Assembly (NCBI RefSeq): GCF_019799945.1
Contig: NZ_JABGCH010000007.1
Span: 62,001-126,000, forward strand
Direction: 5' to 3'
DNA length: 64,000 nucleotides
Origin: Modestobacter marinus
GTDB lineage: Bacteria; Actinomycetota; Actinomycetes; Mycobacteriales; Geodermatophilaceae
Below, piece after piece: positions 57,818 through 64,000 of the stretch. The position numbers were made by a program, and so were the translations under genes. The notes under the pieces were generated by a model. It saw only the letters and a program-made list of their open reading frames with translations. It searched no databases and was not told the DNA's origin. The number at the start of each line of letters is the position of its first letter. Positions within the stretch are counted from its first letter, which is position 1.

Positions 57818-58442
57818 CCTGGTCGGAGGGCTCGCCGACGACGTCGCCCTGCGGCGCCTCGGTGCCCTCGCCGGCCAGGTCGGCCTCGAGCTCGGCGGCC
57901 GACGGCGCGCCCAGGAAGCCGATCACGAGGGCCTCCGGGTCGGTGACCAGCGTCGCGCCGGCCGGCAGGGTCAGGTCGCCCGCGGTGATGTGGCTGCCCG
58001 CGGTGCGGCCGGTGACGTCGACCTCGATGGACTCCGGCAGGTTCGTGGCGTCGGCCTCGAGCGAGACGGTGTTCAGCTGGTGGTTGGCGATGGAGTCCAC
58101 ACCGGGCTCGCCGACGACGACGATCGGGACCTCGACGGTGGTCTTCTCGCCGCGGCGGACCAGCAGCAGGTCGACGTGCTCGTGCACGCGGGTCAGCGGG
58201 TCACGCTGCACGGCCTTGGCCAGCGCGAGCTGCTCGGTGCCGTCGAGGACGACGGTGATCAGGGCGTTGCTGCCGCCGTTGCGCAGCACCGCGGCGAACT
58301 CGCGGGCCGGCAGCGACAGGTGGACGACGTCCTGGCCGTGCCCGTACAGGACGGCGGGGATGCGGCCCGCACGACGGGTTCGGCGGGCGCTGCCCTTGCC
58401 GAACTCGGTGCGGGGCTCGGCGACGAGGCGGAAGTCAGCCAC
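57774..58442 (-). CDS. rplY: Ribosomal protein bL25, long CTC-type
   Basis: 222 residues. The N-terminal 5S-rRNA-binding L25 domain (RTEFGKGSARRTRRAGRIPAVLYG) is fused to the TL5/CTC C-terminal beta domain (about 95-190). An acidic Gly/Glu tail follows. GTG at 58442 follows GAGGAG at 8 nt. Usual actinobacterial neighbour of prs and pth. Confidence 0.95.
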   Translation of the reverse strand: MADFRLVAEPRTEFGKGSARRTRRAGRIPAVLYGHGQDVVHLSLPAREFAAVLRNGGSNALITVVLDGTEQLALAKAVQRDPLTRVHEHVDLLLVRRGEKTTVEVPIVVVGEPGVDSIANHQLNTVSLEADATNLPESIEVDVTGRTAGSHITAGDLTLPAGATLVTDPEALVIGFLGAPSAAELEADLAGEGTEAPQGDVVGEPSDQGGGESIEAANADEA

Positions 58443-58696
58443 GGTGGTGTGCTCCTCAGCAGGTGGATCGGGTCTGGGTGCTCAGCGCACGAGCGCGGCA
58501 CACCCTTGCCGGGGCACACGCACGTCGATCACGGAGCACGGTGGAACCGTCTCCCTCGCCGGGCAACGACCCCACAGTACCCCAGCCAGGAGAGCACCCT
58601 CCCCGCCGGGGACGAACCGCCGTCACCAGCGAGGGAATGCCGGACCCCGAACGGGCAACGGCTCAACTCACCAGGGGGACGGCACCTGGCCGCGGT

Positions 58697-58713
58697 GCGA
58701 TCCGGAGGATCGC
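58697..58713 (-). terminator. Short perfect hairpin behind prs
   Basis: GCGATCC (58697-58703) and GGATCGC (58707-58713) with a 3-nt loop, 4 bp past the prs stop on the minus strand. It probably marks the end of the glmU-prs transcript, leaving rplY-pth with their own promoter in the 275-bp gap. Confidence 0.5.
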
Positions 58714-58717
58714 AATG

Positions 58718-59698
58718 TCACGAAGCCCCGCCGAAGAGGCTGGTGACGGAGCCGTCCTCGAAGACCGCCTTGATCGCCTTGGCGAGCAGCGGGGCGATCG
58801 AGAGGACGGTGAGCTTGTCGAAGTGGCGCGCGGGCTCGATCGGCAGCGTGTTGGTGACGATGACCTCGCTGACCTGGCTGTTCTTCAGCCGGTCGACCGC
58901 GGGGCCGGAGAGGACGCCGTGGGTGGCGGCGATGACGACGTCGGCTGCTCCCTCGGCGAACAGCGTCTCGGCGGCCTTGGTGATCGTGCCGCCGGTGTCG
59001 ATCATGTCGTCGACGAGGATGCAGACCCGGTCCTTGACCTCACCGACGACCCGGTTGGCCACGACCTCGTTGGGGCGGGTGATGTCGCGGGTCTTGTGGA
59101 TGAAGGCCAGCGGCGTGCCGCCCAGCTTGTCGCTCCACCGCTCGGACACCCGGACGCGGCCGGAGTCCGGGGAGACGACCGTCAGGTCGCGGTCACCCCA
59201 CTTGCGCTTGACCTCCTCCACCAGGACGTCCATGGCGAAGAGGTGGTCGACGGGCCCGTCGAAGAAGCCCTGGATCTGCGCGGTGTGCAGGTCGACGGCC
59301 ATGAGCCGGTCCGCGCCGGCGGTCTTGAACATGTCGGCGACCAGCCGGGCGGAGATCGGCTCGCGCCCGCGGTGCTTCTTGTCCTGCCGGGCGTAGGGGA
59401 AGAACGGCGCGACGACGGTGATCCGCTTGGCCGAGGCGCGCTTGAGCGCGTCGACCATGAGCAACTGCTCCATCAGCCAGGTGTTGATCGGCGCGGTGTG
59501 GCTCTGCACCACGAAGGCGTCGCAGCCGCGCACCGACTCCTCGAACCGCACGAACAGCTCACCGTTGGCGAACTCGTACGAGGCGGTGGGGGTCGGGGTG
59601 ACCCCGAGATGGCCGCCGATCTCCGTGGTCAGCTCCGGGTACGCGCGCCCGGAGAAGAGCATCAGGCTCTTGTTGGTGGTCTGCCGGATGGCGCTCAT
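58718..59698 (-). CDS. prs: Ribose-phosphate pyrophosphokinase
   Basis: 326 residues, class I PRPP synthase. Features: FANGELFVRFEESVRG, VVAPFFPYARQDKKHRGREPIS (ATP site), VDLHTAQIQGFFDGPVDHL (metal site) and VCILVDDMIDTGGTI (PRPP loop). ATG at 59698 begins MSAIRQTTNKSLMLFSG. It starts 10 bp after the glmU stop, so the two are co-transcribed. Confidence 0.97.
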   Translation of the reverse strand: MSAIRQTTNKSLMLFSGRAYPELTTEIGGHLGVTPTPTASYEFANGELFVRFEESVRGCDAFVVQSHTAPINTWLMEQLLMVDALKRASAKRITVVAPFFPYARQDKKHRGREPISARLVADMFKTAGADRLMAVDLHTAQIQGFFDGPVDHLFAMDVLVEEVKRKWGDRDLTVVSPDSGRVRVSERWSDKLGGTPLAFIHKTRDITRPNEVVANRVVGEVKDRVCILVDDMIDTGGTITKAAETLFAEGAADVVIAATHGVLSGPAVDRLKNSQVSEVIVTNTLPIEPARHFDKLTVLSIAPLLAKAIKAVFEDGSVTSLFGGAS

Positions 59699-59708
59699 CT
59701 GTCCGCCC

Positions 59709-61208
59709 CTACTGGTCGGCACCCGGTGCGGTGGCCGAGGACTGCTCCCCGCCCGCGTCCTGTGCTCCTGCTGCTCGCTCCGCCGCTGCGGCGGCCTCGG
59801 CCGCGGGCGTGCCCGGACGCCGGCGGCTCACCCAGCCTCCCACATTGCGCTGTGCGGCCCGGGCCACGGCCATGGACCCCGGGGGGACGTCCTTGGTGAT
59901 CACCGAGCCGGCGGCGGTGTAGGCACCGTCGCCCACCGTGACCGGCGCGACCAGCATCGTGTCGGAGCCGATCCGCACGTGGTCGCCGACCGTCGTGTGG
60001 TGCTTGGCGACGCCGTCGTAGTTGACGAACACGGTCGCCGCGCCGACGTTCGATCCGCGACCGATGGTGGCGTCGCCGACATAGGACAGGTGCGGCACCT
60101 TGGAGTCCTCGCCGACCTCGACGTTCTTGGTCTCGACGAACGCGCCGACCTTCGCGCCGCGTGCCAGCCGGGTGCCCGGCCGCAGGTAGCTGAACGGTCC
60201 GACGGTCGCCGCGGCACCGAGGACGGCGAGCTGGCAGTGCGACCGGACGACGGAGGCGCCCTCCCCCACCTCGCAGTCCAACAGGGTGCTGTCCGGGCCG
60301 ACGACGGCGCCCGCCGCGACGGTCGTGGCGCCGAGCAGCTGCGTGCCCGGGTGCAGCACGGCCTCCGCGGCGACCTCGGCGGTGACGTCGACCCAGGTCG
60401 TCCGGGGGTCGACGACGACGACGCCGGCCCGCATCAGGTCGTCGAGGACCCGGTCGTTCATCGTGCGGCGGCGGGCGGCGAGCTCACGCTGGTCGTTGCA
60501 GCCCAGGGTGTCCTCGGCGTCCTCGGCCCGGTACCCACCGACCTTCGCGCCGTCGGCGACGAGCAGGCCGAGGACGTCGGTGAGGTACTGCTCCCCCTGC
60601 TGGTTGCCCGACCCGACCCGGGTGAGCGCCTCGCGGACGGCGGCGGCGTCGCCGACGTAGACCCCGGCGTTGACCTCGCGGACGGCGCGCTGCACGGGGT
60701 CGGCGTCCTTCTCCTCGACGATCGCGCCGACCGCCCCCGCGTCGTCCCGGACGATCCGGCCCAGACCCGTCGGGTCGTCGACCTCGGCGGTCAGCACGGT
60801 GAGCACGTTGCCCGCCTCGGTGTGCGCGCCGACCAGGGCGGTGAGGGTCTCCACGCGCAGCAGCGGCGCGTCGCCGTTGACGATGAGCACCGCTCCGTCG
60901 ACCGGGCCCAGCGCGTCGAGCGCGACGGTCGCCGCGTGACCGGACCCGCGCTGCTCCTCCTGCACGACCGGCCGGGCGTGCGGGGCGACCTGCGCCAGGT
61001 GCTCGGCCACGGCCTCCCGGCCGGACCCGACGACGACGACGGTCTGCGTGGCACCGAGCGGCTCGGCCGCGGCCAGCACGTGCCCGAGCATCGACCGCCC
61101 GCCGAGCTGGTGCAGCACCTTGGGCGTGCGCGAGCGCATCCGGGTGCCCTGGCCGGCGGCGAGGACGACGACGGCGTCCACGGTGGTGGTCGGGTTCTGC
61201 TGGGTCAC
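59709..61208 (-). CDS. glmU: Bifunctional UDP-GlcNAc pyrophosphorylase / GlcN-1-P acetyltransferase
   Basis: 499 residues. The N-terminal uridylyltransferase has LAAGQGTRMRSRTPKVLH, QRGSGHAATVAL, NGDAPLL and EVNAGVYV. The C-terminal left-handed beta helix (about 255-460) contains SYLRPGTRLARGAKVGAFVE, KVPHLSYVGDATIG and the acetyl-CoA site. The C-terminal 50 residues are an Ala-rich actinobacterial tail. It makes UDP-GlcNAc for peptidoglycan, mycothiol and the exopolysaccharide. GTG start. Confidence 0.96.
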   Translation of the reverse strand: MTQQNPTTTVDAVVVLAAGQGTRMRSRTPKVLHQLGGRSMLGHVLAAAEPLGATQTVVVVGSGREAVAEHLAQVAPHARPVVQEEQRGSGHAATVALDALGPVDGAVLIVNGDAPLLRVETLTALVGAHTEAGNVLTVLTAEVDDPTGLGRIVRDDAGAVGAIVEEKDADPVQRAVREVNAGVYVGDAAAVREALTRVGSGNQQGEQYLTDVLGLLVADGAKVGGYRAEDAEDTLGCNDQRELAARRRTMNDRVLDDLMRAGVVVVDPRTTWVDVTAEVAAEAVLHPGTQLLGATTVAAGAVVGPDSTLLDCEVGEGASVVRSHCQLAVLGAAATVGPFSYLRPGTRLARGAKVGAFVETKNVEVGEDSKVPHLSYVGDATIGRGSNVGAATVFVNYDGVAKHHTTVGDHVRIGSDTMLVAPVTVGDGAYTAAGSVITKDVPPGSMAVARAAQRNVGGWVSRRRPGTPAAEAAAAAERAAGAQDAGGEQSSATAPGADQ

Positions 61209-61241
61209 GGGACTCCTCGCGACGAGTGTTCGGTGCGGACG

Positions 61242-61317
61242 TGGCTGGGGGACTCGGACTCGAACCGAGACTTCCCGGCTCCAAAGGCCGGCGGGCTGCC
61301 GATTACCCCATCCCCCA
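61242..61317 (-). tRNA. tRNA-Gln (anticodon UUG)
   Basis: Acceptor TGGGGGA/TCCCCCA, D-arm GGG..CCC with the GG pair, anticodon stem CCGGC/GCCGG with loop CTTTGGA (TTG at 34-36), T-arm CTCGG-TTCGAGT-CCGAG, discriminator G and an encoded CCA. The U1-A72 pair is typical of tRNA-Gln. It lies upstream of glmU on the same strand. Confidence 0.95.
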
Positions 61318-61408
61318 TCGCCGGCCGCGCGAGCGCGCCTGCGTCCTGAGCCTAGGGCGCACCGCCGGGCGGGACACTCCCGGTGGCGCCCAGGGGCACG
61401 ATGGGGCG

Positions 61409-62089
61409 GTGACCACCTCGGGGACCCCGGCCGGCGACGCTCCCGCGGCCCCCGCCCGTCCCCGGGTGCGGATGACCGGCGCGCAACGGCGGCAGCAGCT
61501 GCTCGACGTCGGCCGCGAGCTGTTCGCCGAGCGCGGGTACGAGGCCACCTCGATCGAGGAGATCGCCGCCCGCGCCGACGTCTCCAAGCCGGTCGTGTAC
61601 GAGCACTTCGGGGGCAAGGAGGGGCTCTACGCCGTCGTCGTCGACCGGGAGATGCAGCGCCTGCTCGAGCGCTTCACCTCCGCGTTCTCGATCGGCGGGC
61701 ACCCGCGGGAGCTGCTCGAGCGCGCCGCCCTCGTGCTGCTGGACTACATCGAGGAGGAGACCGACGGCTTCCGGGTGCTGGTGCGGGACTCCCCCGCGAC
61801 CGGCACCGAGGGCGGCTTCAACTCGCTGATCAGCGAGGTCGCCAGCAAGGTCGAGCACATCCTGGGCGACCACTTCCGGCTGCGCGGCTACGACCCCCGG
61901 CTGGCCGAGCTGTACAGCCAGGCCCTGGTGGGCATGGTCGCGCTGACCGGCCAGTGGTGGCTGGACAGCCGCTCACCGGGGAAGCGGGAGGTGGCCGCGC
62001 ACCTGGTCAACCTCGCCTACAACGGGCTGTCGCACCTGGAGCCCGAGCCGGCGCCGGTCGGCCTGCCGTGGCTGGCCTCCGGGGACTGA
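61409..62089 (+). CDS. TetR-family transcriptional regulator
   Basis: 226 residues. N-terminal helix-turn-helix in residues 25-72: QRRQQLLDVGRELFAERGYE, then TSIEEIAARADVSKPVVYEHF. The C-terminal ligand domain is all-helical. GTG at 61409. A TetR gene sits at the same place next to glmU in M. tuberculosis (Rv1019), so it may be an old neighbour; its ligand and targets are unknown here. Confidence 0.9.
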   Translation: MTTSGTPAGDAPAAPARPRVRMTGAQRRQQLLDVGRELFAERGYEATSIEEIAARADVSKPVVYEHFGGKEGLYAVVVDREMQRLLERFTSAFSIGGHPRELLERAALVLLDYIEEETDGFRVLVRDSPATGTEGGFNSLISEVASKVEHILGDHFRLRGYDPRLAELYSQALVGMVALTGQWWLDSRSPGKREVAAHLVNLAYNGLSHLEPEPAPVGLPWLASGD

Positions 62090-62102
62090 GGTCCCGCCGT
62101 CC

Positions 62103-62143
62103 GGCAAGGTCCGCCGCGAGCTGGCCAGTGGCGAGGGTCCTTC
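62103..62143 (-). repeat. Post-stop repeat element, copy G (degenerate)
   Basis: One base past the ispE stop (62145) on the minus strand: GAAGGACCCTCGCC, a CAGCTCGCGGCGG core, then ACCTTGCC. Same orientation to its gene as the other copies. Confidence 0.55.
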
Positions 62144-62144
62144 G

Positions 62145-63113
62145 TCAGCCGACGAGGCGGGCGCCGGGCACCGGGCCGTGCACGGCGCGCACCGTGCGGA
62201 ACACCCCGGCTCCGGCCAGCTCAGCCGCCAGCCGCACGGCGGACTGCTCGTCGTCGGCCAGCGCGGCCACCGTCGGACCCGATCCGCTGATCAGCGCGGC
62301 GCGCGCTCCGGCGTCCGTGGCCGCCCGCATCGCCCGGCGGAGGTCCGGCCGCAGCCGCAGCGCCGGAGCCTGCAGGTCGTTGCTCAGCGCCGCGGCCAGC
62401 GCGGCGGGCGGCCCGCTGCGCAGCGCCGTGATCACCGGCTCGGTCGGCACGGCGGCGTCCCCGGCCGGCAGGGTCCCGGCCGCCCGCAGGCTGTCGAGCT
62501 CGGCGTAGACCGTCGGCGTCGACAGGCCCTCGCCGGCGATGCCGAGCGCCCAGTCCCACCGGCGGCGGGCCAGGACGGGCGAGAGCTGCTCGCCCCGGCC
62601 GGTGCCCAGGGCCACCCCGCCCAGCAGGCTGAAGGGCACGTCGCTGCCCAGCTGGGCGGCCAGCCCCGCCAGGTCGCCGCGGGTGGCGTGCGTGTTCCAC
62701 AGCGCGTCCAGCGCGACCAGGGTGGCGGCGGCGTCGGCGCTGCCACCGGCCAGCCCCGCGGCGGCGGGGATGGACTTGTCGATCTCCAGGTGCGCGTCGG
62801 CGCGGACGCCCGCGTGCCGGGCCAGCAGCTCGGCGGCCTGCCACACCAGGTTCCGCCGGTCGCTGGGCACGCTGGCCGGTCCCCGGCCGGACGCAGCGCC
62901 CTCGCCGCGGACGGTGAGGGACAGCCCGTCGCCGGGCCGCACCGTGACGGTGTCGAACAGCGAGACGGCCAGGAACACCGTCTGCAGCTCGTGGAAGCCG
63001 TCGGCGCGCAAGGGCCCCACCCCGAGGTGGACGTTGACCTTCGCCGGGGCACGGGCGGTGACCGCGCCGTTGCCGGCGATGCGGCCGGGTCCGCCGGACG
63101 TCGCGTTGCTCAC
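62145..63113 (-). CDS. ispE: 4-diphosphocytidyl-2-C-methyl-D-erythritol kinase
   Basis: 322 residues, GHMP kinase family, MEP isoprenoid pathway. APAKVNVHLGVGPLRADGFHEL at the N-terminus (catalytic Lys and substrate site), ATP loop IPAAAGLAGGSADAAATL with SDVPFSLLGGVALGTGRG, and GSGPTVAAL near the C-terminus. GTG at 63113. It is 30 bp downstream of ksgA, the usual actinobacterial order. Confidence 0.95.
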   Translation of the reverse strand: MSNATSGGPGRIAGNGAVTARAPAKVNVHLGVGPLRADGFHELQTVFLAVSLFDTVTVRPGDGLSLTVRGEGAASGRGPASVPSDRRNLVWQAAELLARHAGVRADAHLEIDKSIPAAAGLAGGSADAAATLVALDALWNTHATRGDLAGLAAQLGSDVPFSLLGGVALGTGRGEQLSPVLARRRWDWALGIAGEGLSTPTVYAELDSLRAAGTLPAGDAAVPTEPVITALRSGPPAALAAALSNDLQAPALRLRPDLRRAMRAATDAGARAALISGSGPTVAALADDEQSAVRLAAELAGAGVFRTVRAVHGPVPGARLVG

Positions 63114-63143
63114 CAGCTCACCCTGCCACGCCGCCGGGCCAGG

Positions 63144-64000
63144 TCAGCGGGGTTCCGGCGGCACCGGGTCCGTCGCCGCGAGCCGGGCGAAGTCCTCGAC
63201 GGACAGCTGCTCGCCGCGGGTGGTCGGCTCGATGCCGGCGGCCCGCAGCCGCTGCTCGGCCGCGGCGGGGCTGCCGGCCCAGCGGGCCAGGGCGGCCCGC
63301 AGGCCCTTGCGGCGGGTCGCGAAGGCGGCGTCGATGGCGGCGAAGGTCGCCGTCCGGTCGCCCGGCGGCGGAGGACGGCGGGTGAGGGCCACCAGTCCGG
63401 AGTCGACGTTGGGCACCGGCCAGAACACCGGCCGCGGGACGTTGCCGGCCCGGCGGACCGTCCCGTACCAGGCCGCCTTCACGCTGGGCACCCCGTAGGC
63501 CGCCGTCCCCGGGCCGGCCGCCAGGCGATCGGCCACCTCGGCCTGCACGAGCACCAACGCGGTGCGCAGGGTGGGCAGCAGCTCCAGCAGGTGCAGCAGC
63601 ACCGGGACGGCGATGTTGTAGGGCAGGTTCGCAACGAGCGCGGTCGGCGGGGGTCCGGGGAGGTCGGTCACCCGCAGCGCGTCCGCGGTGACCACGGTCA
63701 GCCGGTCGGCCAGGTGCGGCAGCCGGTCCGCCACGGTCCGCGGCAGCTGGTCGGCCAGCCGCGGGTCGATCTCCACGGCGGTGGTGTGCGCCGACGCCGG
63801 CAGCAGCCCGAGGGTCAGCGAGCCCAGGCCCGGGCCCACCTCCAGGACGACGTCGTCCGGTGACAGGTCGGCGGTCCGCACGATCCGTCGGATGGTGTTG
63901 GCGTCGTGCAGGAAGTTCTGGCCGAGGGTCTTGGTCGGCCGCAGATCGAGCTGCTGGGCCAGGTCCCGGATGGCGGCCGGGCCCAGCAGTCCGTCCGGCT
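63144..64000 (-). CDS. ksgA: 16S rRNA dimethyladenosine transferase KsgA/RsmA (5' end beyond window)
   Basis: The frame is open to base 64000, so the first few codons are missing. Seen from the N-terminal side: [16 protein letters not shown] motif [15 protein letters not shown], acidic VEIDPRL, catalytic [15 protein letters not shown] and the C-terminal helical domain ending [12 protein letters not shown]. It dimethylates A1518 and A1519 of 16S rRNA. First gene of the ksgA-ispE unit. Confidence 0.96.
   Translation of the reverse strand, partial: PDGLLGPAAIRDLAQQLDLRPTKTLGQNFLHDANTIRRIVRTADLSPDDVVLEVGPGLGSLTLGLLPASAHTTAVEIDPRLADQLPRTVADRLPHLADRLTVVTADALRVTDLPGPPPTALVANLPYNIAVPVLLHLLELLPTLRTALVLVQAEVADRLAAGPGTAAYGVPSVKAAWYGTVRRAGNVPRPVFWPVPNVDSGLVALTRRPPPPGDRTATFAAIDAAFATRRKGLRAALARWAGSPAAAEQRLRAAGIEPTTRGEQLSVEDFARLAATDPVPPEPR

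Noticed and set aside
61242-61317. tRNA-Gln as an integration site for the polysaccharide island
   Set aside because: The island lies more than 4 kb away, behind pth, rplY, prs and glmU, and no integrase or repeated tRNA end is seen.

Overview
This window comes from a very GC-rich actinobacterium, most probably of the Geodermatophilaceae (Blastococcus/Modestobacter/Geodermatophilus type). The reasons are almost exclusively G or C third codon positions, many GTG starts, mycothiol enzymes (mca and a mycothiol-dependent isomerase-like protein), actinobacterial families (RNHCP, DUF4235, DUF501, fused Wzz/BY-kinase), and a gene order that matches the Mycobacterium tuberculosis block ksgA-ispE-tetR-glmU-prs-rplY-pth-mfd-mazG-eno-divIC-DUF501-ppx. 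The genus assignment is inference.

Layout. 1-8.8 kb: a partial unknown gene, a YyaL-type thioredoxin protein, and kdpDE tail-to-tail with an APC-superfamily transporter (no kdpFABC is visible), then a secreted AMIN-like protein. 8.8-16.6 kb: mca with a small membrane protein, greA with an RNHCP zinc protein, an M3 peptidase, a DrrAB-like ABC exporter and threonine ammonia-lyase. 16.7-26.9 kb: a MoxR ATPase/VWA pair, GNAT, DUF2252, an SGNH hydrolase, a thiolase, BI-1, an odd tRNA, a uracil-DNA glycosylase and DUF4235. 26.9-36.0 kb: ppx, DUF501, divIC/ftsB, eno, a DUF3592-like protein, mazG and mfd.

36-57 kb is an exopolysaccharide island lying between mfd and pth, genes that are usually close neighbours. 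It holds a near-complete Wzx/Wzy pathway: initiating sugar transferase, GT4, GT26 (WecG/TagA) and GT2 transferases, a hexapeptide acyltransferase, an O-antigen polymerase/ligase, a Wzx flippase, a fused Wzz/tyrosine kinase and its low-molecular-weight phosphatase. It also carries an unusual three-gene module (nucleotidyltransferase-kinase fusion, methyltransferase-like protein, APH-like kinase), an anchored SGNH hydrolase and a 1448-residue PKD-repeat secreted protein containing a perfect 904-bp internal duplication. 57-64 kb returns to core genes: pth, rplY, prs, glmU, tRNA-Gln, a TetR regulator, ispE and the 5'-truncated ksgA.

The most interesting non-coding signals are: a repeat family placed directly after stop codons in a fixed orientation, one copy of which encodes the C-terminus of Mfd; a shared promoter-like motif at both edges of the polysaccharide island; an 11-bp-phased direct repeat upstream of the transporter that faces kdpDE; and a tRNA whose anticodon reads UAA (Leu) but which lacks the long variable arm of leucine tRNAs.
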